Below are positions 18,325 to 26,594 of a stretch of 58,814 nt of DNA, in pieces. Position 1 is the stretch's first letter; the number at the start of each line of letters is the position of its first letter. A program made the position numbers and the translations under genes. This stretch comes from Cystobacterineae bacterium (GTDB lineage Bacteria > Myxococcota > Myxococcia > Myxococcales > Myxococcaceae), in assembly GCA_009782175.1 (NCBI GenBank), contig WRKR01000015.1, positions 1-58,814 of the forward strand, given 5' to 3'. The notes beneath the pieces were generated by a model. That model was not told the origin of the DNA. It did not search any database and saw only the letters and a list, made by a program, of their open reading frames with translations.

Positions 18325-19262
18325 CGTTTTACTAAAACGAGGTTGTCCACCATGGAGGCCAAGCCCAGGTGCGTGCCCACGTGGGTATTGAGGTGAGGCG
18401 TGAGGGCTTGGGCATATTCCTTGGCTGAAGCAAAACGGTTTTCCACTTGAGCGGAGAAAGCCTTGTCAATAATATCCGACAAGGCTTTGGGGAGCTCAGG
18501 GCGGATGCTGCATATCCCCTCATAGCGGATGTTGCGAATGGCTTGAAAAACCTGTTTGGTATCTTTTCCCCCAAAGGGTCGACGCAATGTCAACAGTTGA
18601 TAGAAGGCTACGGTCATGGCCCACAAATCCACAGAGGGAGAAATTTGCCCGCGCAGGGCTTCAGGGGACAAATAAAAAGGCTTGCCGAGAATTTCATTGC
18701 TGGCTCCATCCAACAGAACGCGAGCTACACCAAAATCCCCAAGCTTCAAATCCCCCGTCCTTGAAACAAAAAAATTGGAAGGCGAAACATCACAATGCAC
18801 AATGCCCAAAGGCTTTCCTGTGGGGCCACACGCATTGTGGGCATAGTCCAAGGCCAACAAAAGCTCCCGCACCAGGCAAATGGCAAAATCCACAGGCCAA
18901 TGGATGTTGAGCATGCGACAGGCTTTGAGGATTTGCCCCACGTCGCATCCATCCACCAACTCCATGACCAGAAAAAAAGACTCGCCCAAACTGCCCACCT
19001 CATAAAGCTTCACAATGTTCGGGTGGTCCAAAAAACGCGCCAAATCCGCTTCGCCCGCAAAAAAAGTCAACTGCGTAAAGTCGGACTCCAACTCCGGCAA
19101 GAGGCGCTTAATGGCCAACTCCTGGCCCTCACGCGCTCCACTGAGCGCGCGTGCTCTGTATACCTCGGCCATGCCCCCATGCCCAAGCAAACCCAGTATC
19201 TCATAATTGCCCATGCGCGTACCTTTAGGCACCCGCTCCGGCAATATTTTTCCTGACGACAT
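18321..19262 (-). CDS. Hanks-type serine/threonine protein kinase
   Basis: This 313-residue soluble protein is essentially one kinase domain. The Gly loop is GHGGMAEV (27-34), with Lys52 in AIKRLL, the catalytic loop HCDVSPSN (Asp158), the metal-binding DFG at 176-178 and SPE at 199-201 in the APE position. Cys replaces Arg in the HRD motif, so it is a non-RD kinase. The DVSPSN form is common in myxobacterial kinases. No membrane helix or sensor domain follows. The last residues (LVLVKR) and the stop lie at the edge of repeat copy A, so the C-terminus may have been trimmed by insertion. Confidence 0.93.
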   Translation of the reverse strand: MSSGKILPERVPKGTRMGNYEILGLLGHGGMAEVYRARALSGAREGQELAIKRLLPELESDFTQLTFFAGEADLARFLDHPNIVKLYEVGSLGESFFLVMELVDGCDVGQILKACRMLNIHWPVDFAICLVRELLLALDYAHNACGPTGKPLGIVHCDVSPSNFFVSRTGDLKLGDFGVARVLLDGASNEILGKPFYLSPEALRGQISPSVDLWAMTVAFYQLLTLRRPFGGKDTKQVFQAIRNIRYEGICSIRPELPKALSDIIDKAFSAQVENRFASAKEYAQALTPHLNTHVGTHLGLASMVDNLVLVKR

Positions 19263-19272
19263 GAAACCTCGC

Positions 19273-19301
19273 TTGACCTATTGATTGTCGGTTCCTATGA
19301 T
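19273..19301 (+). promoter_or_regulatory. Sigma-70 promoter of the 6S-like RNA
   Basis: TTGACC (19273-19278), a 17-base spacer and TATGAT (19296-19301) form a strong match to the sigma-70 consensus. Initiation near 19308 would begin the RNA that folds as described for 19308-19524. Confidence 0.7.
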
Positions 19302-19307
19302 AGATGT

Positions 19308-19524
19308 AAAGAGAATTTTAAAGTTGTTCCCTGCTGGGTGCGTGATGCTTAGTGTGTCTTTGAACCGATATGTATAAAATGGAGACTGTTCTCGGTGCCG
19401 TGTGCAAGCCTTCAGCTGTATCAGTGGGAAGCCTAACGCATTGGAATTCACGTTTCCTCGTTGAACTCTTGTGGGTTCAATGAACATTTCGCACACGGCC
19501 TTAAGTGGGGAACTTTCTTCTCCT
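19308..19524 (+). ncRNA. ssrS: Probable 6S RNA
   Basis: About 215 bases between a strong promoter and the 5-formyl-THF cyclo-ligase gene, the conserved place of 6S RNA in many proteobacteria. The ends pair over a long interrupted stem: gagaa with ttctc, aaagtt with aacttt, tccc with gggg, gctg/gtgcg with cgcac/cggc, and gatg with catt. Inside the 3' half is the small hairpin TTGAAC...GTTCAA (19461-19480), which matches the TTGAACC/GGTTCAA hairpin of E. coli 6S RNA. The segment tgaaccgatatgtat also resembles the E. coli tgagccgatatttcat. 6S RNA binds sigma-70 polymerase by mimicking an open promoter. I made no covariance-model search. Confidence 0.68.
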
Positions 19525-19608
19525 TCCTCCTCCACAGAGGAGGCTTTTTCTGAAGAGGGGGAGGTTGTTTCTTCAAAGGGGGAGGGTTTTTCTTCAGGAG
19601 CACCTCTT

Positions 19609-20187
19609 TTGCAGCTGAAAAAAGCTTTGCGCCAGCGCCATGAAAGGTGGCGTCGAGGGCTTAGGCTTTGGCAAGTGGAAGCCAGAGGTAGGCAGGTTTT
19701 TGAGCGGCTTTTGCGTTTGCCTTTTTGGGAGAGCTGCGGAGGCATTGCGCTTTATGCGGCCCAAGCCTTTGAGGTGCCGGTTGCTCAGCTCTTTGTTTTT
19801 CTGCTCGAAAGGGGAAAGCGCCTGTTTTTTCCTGTTGTTGAGGCTCATAAAGCCCCTTTGTTGGCCCATGTCCGTGCGCAGGAGGATTTGGAGGTTGGGG
19901 CTTATGGCATTTTTTGTCCCAAGGCTTATTGCCCGCTTGTTGAGCCGGCGGATGTAGAGCTTGTGGTGGTGCCGGGGGTTGCTTTTGCCCGCAATGGTGC
20001 ACGCCTTGGGCGAGGTGGGGGTTTTTATGACAGGCTTTTGGCGCAGCCTGGAATGAGGGCTCTTCGTTTGGGGCTGTGTTTTGAGGAGTGCCTTGTGGAA
20101 AGCCTGCCTGAGGGTGCGGAGGATCAGCGTATGCACTGGGTGGTGACGGACAAGCAATGTGTGGACTGCTTAGCAGAGGAGCCTTGA
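19609..20187 (+). CDS. 5-formyltetrahydrofolate cyclo-ligase
   Basis: The enzyme converts 5-formyl-THF to 5,10-methenyl-THF with ATP. The diagnostic C-terminal motif is PGVAFARNGARLGRGGGFYD. I start at TTG 19609 because AGGAG lies eight bases upstream and the 192-residue product has the family length. The frame is open back to ATG 19471, but that ATG is inside the predicted 6S RNA and the added 46 residues are Ser/Glu low-complexity sequence. The gene follows the 6S-like RNA, the arrangement seen with ygfA in gammaproteobacteria. Confidence 0.9.
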   Translation: MQLKKALRQRHERWRRGLRLWQVEARGRQVFERLLRLPFWESCGGIALYAAQAFEVPVAQLFVFLLERGKRLFFPVVEAHKAPLLAHVRAQEDLEVGAYGIFCPKAYCPLVEPADVELVVVPGVAFARNGARLGRGGGFYDRLLAQPGMRALRLGLCFEECLVESLPEGAEDQRMHWVVTDKQCVDCLAEEP

Positions 20188-20217
20188 AGCGTGGGGTTTG
20201 AAAGAGAGGGCTTTGTT

Positions 20218-20961
20218 TTAAAATATGTCAAAGCTGCTTAGGGGGATAATGCTGGGGAGCAATTCCACATCGCGGCCGGAGTGGCCTGTATCCAGCCAGA
20301 AGGCCAAGGCATCGGGAAACTGTCGGGCATAGTCATTAATGTGTGTGGGCTCATTGTCGAAGACGGCAATCAACTCACCCAGAGAAGGAATGCGGTTGTG
20401 GGCTTGACGTTTGAAGAGATCTTCATCCTTCTGTGCGGAGGGCTTCATCAACAAATGGACACGTCCTCCGGGGGTGGGCATGCCATGTTTTTTCAAACAG
20501 GCGATGGTCCCCTCTTCCATCTCCTCGGGGCGACCCGTAATAAATATCAGCTGAGCCCCTGTTTTGAGGCAAGCATCCACATAGGCCTTGGCTCCCGGGA
20601 GGGGGATGTCCTCAATGCAATAGGCGCTGCTAAAAAACCGCTCCTGCCAAAACCGCCTCACTTCAACCATGCAGCCTGCCAGCTCATCCTGGCTGAGGCC
20701 ACAGCGAAGCAAAGCATCCTCTAAATCCCACCCCGAAATAAAACAGTCTGGCTTGCAGGCTTGCAAAAGAGAGAGGCCTCTGGCTTTGCCAAAATCTCTC
20801 ACAATTTTTGCCTGACGTGGCCTGTTGTCCAACAAGGTTGAATCCAAGTCGAAGGCCAAAACCCCCTCAGGCCCCCACTTTCTCGCAGCCTCTAAAGTCT
20901 TCTGTAATGCAACACTCGGTGATAAAGAAAAAGATTCACGAGCAATGAATGTACGCGGCAT
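20218..20961 (-). CDS. HAD-superfamily hydrolase
   Basis: The 247-residue protein has HAD motif I DLDSTLLDNR (Asp near residue 38), motif II in LIFITGRPEE, a Lys in LMKPSAQKDEDLFKR, and a motif IV-like AVFDNEPTH. The pattern suits a phosphatase of the acid-phosphatase-like subclass, with a large helical cap between motifs I and II. The substrate is unknown. It is convergent with the cyclo-ligase gene and has its own upstream region of about 140 bases before the Nudix gene. Confidence 0.85.
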   Translation of the reverse strand: MPRTFIARESFSLSPSVALQKTLEAARKWGPEGVLAFDLDSTLLDNRPRQAKIVRDFGKARGLSLLQACKPDCFISGWDLEDALLRCGLSQDELAGCMVEVRRFWQERFFSSAYCIEDIPLPGAKAYVDACLKTGAQLIFITGRPEEMEEGTIACLKKHGMPTPGGRVHLLMKPSAQKDEDLFKRQAHNRIPSLGELIAVFDNEPTHINDYARQFPDALAFWLDTGHSGRDVELLPSIIPLSSFDIF

Positions 20962-21103
20962 TGTTATACCAAGAGTTCCCTGGAGAATACTTCCCGTCTT
21001 GGGAACGACCCAAGTCGCATGTGTGGAATAGCATGGTTATGCATTTCTATCCACCCCGTTGAAAGCAGATATTTCCATGTTGCCCACCCTGGTTTTCAAA
21101 AGT

Positions 21104-21874
21104 CTATTCCTGGTGGAGCCAGGGGCTGGCTAAAAACCGGTGGAGCACCACTTCTGTTTTGGCATCCTGGATTTCGCCGGATGCAATGGCTTGTTTTAAC
21201 TCATCTATGGAGCGCCAACGCAATTTTCCCCCTTCTTCCATGGGGCTCCCATCCCCTTTGGGCTCCGTTTGGGGTTTGCCCGTCACATCCACAGCTGTCA
21301 TAAAAATTTTCTCTGACAGAATGCCGGGAGCCACAAAAACGGGGGGGCCCAGCACCACCACGGCCTCCGGTGCTATAGCAATGCCGGCCTCCTCTTCCAC
21401 CTCTAAGGCTGCCCGTTGGAGCAAGCCGGCCTGGCCCAAGTCTTCAGGCTCCAGCAAACCGGCCACCACCTCCTCACAAAACAAATATTCCTTCCCATCG
21501 GCAAGGGTAGGCATCTTGTCTTTTCTGAAATAGGCGGCCGGCCTTAAGGCCTGGCGCGTCAATATTTCCAGTGCCCCCGAAGGCATAACCCTGCGGTATA
21601 CCAAAACAGCCACCGCATCCAAGCGGGGCCTGTCAACCAAATCCACTCTATAAGCCGCGGATGTAGAACCATCCTCCCGGCGGTTTTTTACCCACAGCCT
21701 GCGGACTTGCAAAAACCCTTCATCACACCGCGCTGTATGAGAAAAATCCTCGACCACTTCAATGGCTTCAATTGGTGCACAACCCATATGGCTCACCCCT
21801 TCAATGAGAGAAGCATTTACCTCTCTGGCTCCCCGTTCCCAAGCACATTTTATGGCCTCATGCGCTTGCTCCAC
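21104..21874 (-). CDS. Nudix hydrolase
   Basis: The 256-residue protein has a Nudix box from about residue 137 (AGLLEPEDLGQAGLLQRAALEVEEEAGI). The spacing in its first half is longer than the classical GX5EX7REUXEEXGU, as in ADP-sugar and FAD-type enzymes of the NudF/NUDT14 group. It would split a nucleoside diphosphate-linked compound; ADP-ribose is the first guess by similarity. About 75 residues precede the Nudix domain. It stands alone between a HAD gene and tRNA-Cys. Confidence 0.85.
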   Translation of the reverse strand: MEQAHEAIKCAWERGAREVNASLIEGVSHMGCAPIEAIEVVEDFSHTARCDEGFLQVRRLWVKNRREDGSTSAAYRVDLVDRPRLDAVAVLVYRRVMPSGALEILTRQALRPAAYFRKDKMPTLADGKEYLFCEEVVAGLLEPEDLGQAGLLQRAALEVEEEAGIAIAPEAVVVLGPPVFVAPGILSEKIFMTAVDVTGKPQTEPKGDGSPMEEGGKLRWRSIDELKQAIASGEIQDAKTEVVLHRFLASPWLHQE

Positions 21875-21929
21875 TCAAACACTAAATTTCTAAGAAAGCT
21901 CAGTATTTGCAAAAATTCTGCCTATACCC

Positions 21930-21958
21930 TTGAAACTTGGGGCAACAAATGAGAATAA
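21930..21958 (+). promoter_or_regulatory. Likely sigma-70 promoter of tRNA-Cys
   Basis: TTGAAA (21930-21935), a 17-base spacer and GAATAA (21953-21958) precede tRNA-Cys. The expected start is about seven bases before the tRNA 5' end. Confidence 0.45.
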
Positions 21959-21971
21959 AAAAGGGAGTTTC

Positions 21972-22043
<72 letters not shown>

Positions 22044-22061
22044 TTGGGGGGTGGAGAAGGC

Positions 22062-23279
22062 TCATTTTGGGGCTGCGGCGGCTGCAGCGGTGGGGTTGTG
22101 CACCCAATAGCTGACGGGGTTTTGGCCAAAGCCGTTTTTGACATGCCCTTTGTTGAAATTATTCCGGCCGGCCTGTGCGAGTGCGGGCCCGTTTTTGTTT
22201 GTTTTTCCTGGCCGTACTATGCCGACGTGTCCGGATCGGGGTTTGCCGTTATTATCTACCTCCGTGTTTTTCCAGGAGGCCACGGTCAACTGTCCCTTGT
22301 TGGCCGCCTTCTGTGCATCATCGGCTGTCACTTTTATCCAACCGTTTTGGGCGCCGTTTTTCTCCAGCCAGTCGTGCATATCGTTCGCGGTGTTGGGTTT
22401 ATAGCCCTTGTTGAGGAGCTCCGTTTTGTGCTCTTCATTTTCGGGGGGTGTTATGGCGTTGCCTTTTTTGTCGGTCCAAAATGGAATTTCGGCCCCCATC
22501 GCCCTCGTCACATCCCAGACGAAAATGTTGCAATAGGTTTCACTACCGCCTTGCTGGCCCTTCTGGTAGCGATGGTTCACCCCAACGACGAATTGGTCAA
22601 TCACCTCGTTATAATTCTGGGCTGAGCGGTTGTTGGCGTTGTTTTTTATTGCCGCATGGGTTGGAAAATAAAATGTGGTTTTGCTGCCCTCGCCCACTCT
22701 GAAAAAGTCTTCACTCTTTATAAAACCCTGCTGAACAACTCTTTTTTCATCTTTGTGAGGTGAAAAAGTGTTTTTAAGCGCTCTCACAATGTCTATTTCA
22801 TCCTCGCCTCTGACCTGGACATTGAGCTCATCCACCATCGTCTTGCTGCGTGCCAGGGTACCCTCAAAGGCATCCTTCGCTATGCTCCCAAAGTCGCTGG
22901 TGGACGCACTTTCAGCGCCGCTCTGCTTTTCAGCGCCGCTCTGCTGTGTTTGGACAAGGCCATGCTTCTCCAAGGCTTCAACGACATGCTTTTGCAAATG
23001 CTCAAAACCGCTCTTTGCCTGCTCAAACACGTCGCCCATGGAGCGCTTTGGGCTCTCCGTGGGGGCCTTGGCCACAGCACCCTGGGCAGGAGCAGCACTT
23101 TGAGGTGAAGCTTGGGCATGGGCTTTGTTGCCTTTGTCCATGCGCTCAAACAGATCCACATGGTGTTTGTGGCCCTCCATTAAAATGCTCTCAGAAAGCG
23201 CTTTGTTTTTAAACAAAGGCTTGTCTTTGCTGTCTTGAGGAATCAGTGAAAGGCCTTTCAACAACTTTATGTCTGACAT
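22062..23279 (-). CDS. Putative papain-like (CHAP/NlpC-type) amidase with a low-complexity N-terminus
   Basis: The 405-residue protein has no signal peptide. Residues 1-180 are polar and partly repetitive (Ala/Gln/Ser-rich, with a QSGAEKQSGAE repeat near 113-123). The C-terminal 200 residues look like a papain-like amidase: Cys250 in ETYCNIFVWDVTRAMG and His351 in RSGHVGIVRPG, followed by ALAQAGRNNF. This Cys-His arrangement suits a peptidoglycan amidase or endopeptidase. Without an export signal, it could be delivered by a contact-dependent or type VI-like route, but no secretion genes or immunity gene are nearby. It ends in an Ala run. Family assignment is by motif only. Confidence 0.7.
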   Translation of the reverse strand: MSDIKLLKGLSLIPQDSKDKPLFKNKALSESILMEGHKHHVDLFERMDKGNKAHAQASPQSAAPAQGAVAKAPTESPKRSMGDVFEQAKSGFEHLQKHVVEALEKHGLVQTQQSGAEKQSGAESASTSDFGSIAKDAFEGTLARSKTMVDELNVQVRGEDEIDIVRALKNTFSPHKDEKRVVQQGFIKSEDFFRVGEGSKTTFYFPTHAAIKNNANNRSAQNYNEVIDQFVVGVNHRYQKGQQGGSETYCNIFVWDVTRAMGAEIPFWTDKKGNAITPPENEEHKTELLNKGYKPNTANDMHDWLEKNGAQNGWIKVTADDAQKAANKGQLTVASWKNTEVDNNGKPRSGHVGIVRPGKTNKNGPALAQAGRNNFNKGHVKNGFGQNPVSYWVHNPTAAAAAAPK

Positions 23280-23941
23280 GGACGACCTCCTCCGGTGAAA
23301 GTTTCCCTGAGGAGATTATCAGACCTAAGCTATGAAAGTTGCTTGAAAAATTCCCTTAAAACCCCTTTTTTGACAAACCTTTAAATTGTATATGTTTTAT
23401 GTCGGTGTAGGAATAAATGCCCTATGACAAAAAGTGTTAATGTTTGTATAGCTTCTGGACACAAGAAAAATATTCATCCCCTTGGGGGAGGTTTAACTCA
23501 GGGTGAGCGTTGACATACCCATGTGGAACCATTTGAAATTAAAATTAAAACCATGTGAAACTCAGAACAAAGGAATTTGAGGCCTTCAGTAAAAACCCAT
23601 GACATACAAAGCAAAAAAATATGAAACACAAAATTTAAAGGAGGGGAGACTTCAAGCAAAGAAATGTGCAAGGTTAAGCAAAGCAGCCTGAAACACAAAG
23701 CAAAAAAATATGAAATACACAACAGGAGGGGATACTTTAAGCAAAGAAATGTGCAGGTTGAAGCAAAGCAGCCTGAAACACAAAGCAAAAAAACATGAAA
23801 TACACAACAGGAAGAGGGGAGACTTCAAGCAAAAAAATGTGCAAGGTTAAGCAAAGCAGCCTGAAACACAAAGCACCTCATAAAACGCAGCGTGTCTCAA
23901 CAGACATAAAGTGGGGAAGTTGCTTGCTGAACCTGCAAAGC
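23280..23941. other. Intergenic region carrying an ~88-bp tandem repeat
   Basis: About 660 bases without a credible gene between the amidase-like gene and capA. The right half is the tandem array at 23607-23873. The left half is A/T-rich and shows no clear structure beyond the likely promoter area of the amidase-like gene. Confidence 0.7.
23607..23873. repeat. 85-89-bp tandem repeat, three units
   Basis: The sequence caaagcaaaaaa begins units at 23607, 23696 and 23781, and a truncated fourth begins at 23869, with steps of 89, 85 and 88 bases. Inside each unit are aagcaaagcagcctgaaaca and tcaagcaaagaaatgtgc-like segments, which are themselves related. The steps are not multiples of three, so the array is not coding. 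Spacers and repeats are not separable, so it is not CRISPR. Confidence 0.85.
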
Positions 23942-25114
23942 TTAGGGTGCAAAGGGGTTGTGTTTTATTTCTTTGTCTCCAAAGACTTTGGAAGCAAGGC
24001 TCTGGAGGTAGTCCAGGGTGAGTTCTTTTTTCTGCTGATTCATGCGGTGTTGGTCAGCCAATGCTTCCGTATAGGCATAGAGGGGGTATACTTTGAAGCC
24101 CACAAACTCCTTCTCATAATGGGTGACGAGGGGAATGGCCCCGGCCTCCAGAAGGACAAAGCGCTCTTCCCCAGCGCCTTCTTCTATTTTGAGATAAGCC
24201 ATGGCCCCCAGCATCCTTGGGGCTCGGACTTGGGCGGAAATAAAATTCCCCAGAGAATAAAAACACAGCATCCATTTGCCATCAGGCCTTTGAATATATT
24301 CCATGGGTTGAATGACATGGGGATGGTGGCCGATGAGCACGTCCACCTGCTGTGCCGCAAGGAAGGTGGCCAGCTTTTTTTGTTCCTCGCTGGGTTCATG
24401 GACATATTCCTCCCCCCAATGCATGGAAACCACCAGAAAGTCGCAAAGAGGACGCAGAGCCTCAATCTCCCTGGCCATTATCTCCGTATCTATAAGCGAG
24501 ACGAGGTGGGGCTTGTCCGCAGGAAGGGGAAAGCCATTGGTGCCATAAGTATAGGAGAGAAAGCCCACGGTGATGTTGTTTTTTTTGAGCAGTTTGGGTT
24601 GGCTCCGCGCTTCTGGGCTACGGTGTATGCCGAGGACGGTGATGTGGGGAAAAGTATCCCAAAAATCCATGGTAGCCAGCAGGGCTTTTTCGCCTTTGTC
24701 CAGGACGTGGTTTGTGGCGTGGTTGATGACATTAAAACCCACTTCGGCGAGGGCCTGCCCCAGTTTTTGTGGGGAATTAAAGCGCGGATAGCCGGAGAAG
24801 CCGAAGGCCTTTCCGGCCAGAAGTGTTTCCTGGTTAACAAAGGCAATATCCGCTGCTTCTATCAGGGGGCGGAGTTCCGCATAAGCGGAGGCATAGTCCC
24901 CCTCTTCCCCTTCGCGGATCATCGACGCATGATAGAGGTTATCCCCCACGGCAAGCATGCTTATGGTTTTGGGCTCTGCGGGGGCCACGTCCAGTTGGCG
25001 TGTTTCCGTTTGGCGTGTTGTTTCAGGCGGGTGTGCTGTCAGTAGCGCGCGAGGGGTGCAGGCGCCAAGGCCGCAAAGCACCCAAAGAAAAAATATCCCT
25101 TTTGCTGTTTTCAT
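23942..25114 (-). CDS. CapA-family lipoprotein (poly-gamma-glutamate synthesis CapA-like)
   Basis: A 390-residue protein with a lipoprotein leader ending in LGAC (Cys19) and a PGA_cap metallophosphatase-like domain. Motifs are AVGDN, NQETLL, NHATNHVLDKG, SMHWGEEY and the metal-binding GHHPHV. In Bacillus CapA takes part in poly-gamma-glutamate capsule export; lone copies like this one, without capBC, are common and their role is not known. ATG at 25114 is used, with AGGG upstream, rather than a TTG two codons earlier. Confidence 0.9.
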   Translation of the reverse strand: MKTAKGIFFLWVLCGLGACTPRALLTAHPPETTRQTETRQLDVAPAEPKTISMLAVGDNLYHASMIREGEEGDYASAYAELRPLIEAADIAFVNQETLLAGKAFGFSGYPRFNSPQKLGQALAEVGFNVINHATNHVLDKGEKALLATMDFWDTFPHITVLGIHRSPEARSQPKLLKKNNITVGFLSYTYGTNGFPLPADKPHLVSLIDTEIMAREIEALRPLCDFLVVSMHWGEEYVHEPSEEQKKLATFLAAQQVDVLIGHHPHVIQPMEYIQRPDGKWMLCFYSLGNFISAQVRAPRMLGAMAYLKIEEGAGEERFVLLEAGAIPLVTHYEKEFVGFKVYPLYAYTEALADQHRMNQQKKELTLDYLQSLASKVFGDKEIKHNPFAP

Positions 25115-25195
25115 TTTCAACCCTAGCCTAGCCTGAAAGGTTGGAAGGGTGTGGAGAATTGAGGCACTTTGCGGATGTAGCCCAGGGAAGAGGGC

Positions 25196-26200
25196 TTATT
25201 CTGGGGGTGTTTTCCAGCGTTGGTGCATCCACACCCATTGCTCAGGCGTTTCTCGGATGGCGTTTTCAATGGCCAGGGTGAGGGTTGCGGTGAGGGCGAG
25301 CACGGCATTTTTGTTATGTTGTGTAGGGGTGGGCACGCGGCGCATTTTAAGGCAATAGCGTCCTGAGGGTTGGCGCTGGCAAAAGCCTACAATGAGGGGG
25401 GCTTGGGTACGCAAAGCCAAATCCGCTGCAGCTCTTGGGGTTTTGGCGAGTTTTCCGAAGAAGGGGACGAAGAGGGAGTGGACGCGCGTATCCTGGTCAA
25501 TCAACAGGCCCAATACGCCGTTGTTGCGGAGTGTGGCCAACATTTGGCGGGGCGCAGAGGGGCTTTCTCTCCAAATGCTGAGGAGTTTTCCTTTGGCTCT
25601 GAAGGCCTCTATCCACCGTGTGGTGTGGGCATCCACGCTGGCTTTTGCAATGCTGGCGCAGGGAATGCCTTCCATGGCGACGCGTCTGGCCAGAAGCTCC
25701 CAGTTGCCTATATGTCCGCTGACGAAAATGACGCCGCGGCCTGCGCTGCGTGCTTCTTCCAAAACGAGGCGCTCCTCGGGAGGCCACTCTACCCAGGTGT
25801 GGAGCTTTGCGTCTATTTGAGCAATGCAAGCCAACTCACCGGCCATACGCCCCAAGTGGGCAAAGCAGGCCCTGGCCAAGCCTTTGTTGTGGGCCATAGA
25901 GTGTTGAGGGAAGGCGACAGAGAGCGAGGCCAAAGCTTTTTTAAACTCTCTGTGCAGCAACACGGAAGCCAAGAGGCCCAAGCGAGCTCCGAGTGCAGCG
26001 CTCCAGGAGATGGGGAGGGCAGACCAAAGGCCTGCTATCAGCCTCAGCACAACATAGCGCAGGCTGCGTTTGAGTCGCTTTAAAAGTTTGGCTTTGTGGG
26101 GGGCCCCTGGGGCTAGCCCAGAGGGTTTTTCAAGCCCTGGGTTTTTTTTCACGAGGGGAGCGTTAGCAGGCAAATGCCCAAATGGCCAGTTGTGGTGCAC
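25196..26200 (-). CDS. Lipid A acyltransferase of the LpxL/HtrB family
   Basis: The 334-residue protein has the LpxL-family fold: a basic N-terminal tail and membrane anchor (LRYVVLRLIAGLWSALP), the catalytic HX4E motif SGHIGNWE, and the later IDQD and LALRTQAPLIVGF segments. It would add a secondary acyl chain to Kdo-lipid A, consistent with kdsA and kdsC in the window. The first 40 residues are unusual and start from GTG; a second GTG at 26152 is possible. Confidence 0.88.
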   Translation of the reverse strand: MHHNWPFGHLPANAPLVKKNPGLEKPSGLAPGAPHKAKLLKRLKRSLRYVVLRLIAGLWSALPISWSAALGARLGLLASVLLHREFKKALASLSVAFPQHSMAHNKGLARACFAHLGRMAGELACIAQIDAKLHTWVEWPPEERLVLEEARSAGRGVIFVSGHIGNWELLARRVAMEGIPCASIAKASVDAHTTRWIEAFRAKGKLLSIWRESPSAPRQMLATLRNNGVLGLLIDQDTRVHSLFVPFFGKLAKTPRAAADLALRTQAPLIVGFCQRQPSGRYCLKMRRVPTPTQHNKNAVLALTATLTLAIENAIRETPEQWVWMHQRWKTPPE

Positions 26201-26318
26201 CCTCTCCCCTCACAAAAGCGTTGGCCTTCCTGGAAAACACCCCTTCAACAGCAAGGCAGGGCAGGCTTTGGCCTATAAAGCGCTGGCGAAGCTTTCCCAA
26301 CTCTGGCAACCTGTGCGC

Positions 26319-26594
26319 ATGCGTTGTTTGTGGCTGTTGTTTTTTGCGTTGGCCTTCTCTGTGCTTTTTTCTGGGTGCAAAGGCTCTTGCCGGAAACTCT
26401 CTGAAAAACTGTGTGAGTGTGAAAGCTATAAGCCTGCCAGGGACTATTGTCGTCAGCGTGCGGCTGACAGGGAGAGCCTTTATTCTCCCACGGGGGAGGA
26501 GAATGCCCGGTGCAAGCTTTTGTTAGAGAGTTGTGACTGCAATGTTGTGGACACCGCTGAGGGCAAAATAGCCTGCGGTTTAGCGCGTCCCTAG
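26319..26594 (+). CDS. Small cysteine-rich lipoprotein
   Basis: A 91-residue protein with a lipoprotein leader (MRCLWLLFFALAFSVLFSGC, lipobox Cys20) and a mature part holding eight further Cys residues in patterns such as KGSCRKLSEKLCECE and LLESCDCN. These probably form disulfides outside the cytoplasm. No family is recognised. ATG at 26319 is chosen for the leader; the open frame runs further upstream without a signal. It is divergent from the LpxL-like gene, and its stop overlaps that of the convergent Sel1 gene. Confidence 0.75.
   Translation: MRCLWLLFFALAFSVLFSGCKGSCRKLSEKLCECESYKPARDYCRQRAADRESLYSPTGEENARCKLLLESCDCNVVDTAEGKIACGLARP

Noticed and set aside
23607-23873. Possible CRISPR array
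   Set aside because: The repeated part fills the whole unit with no unique spacers and the step varies from 85 to 89 bases; no cas gene is in the window.
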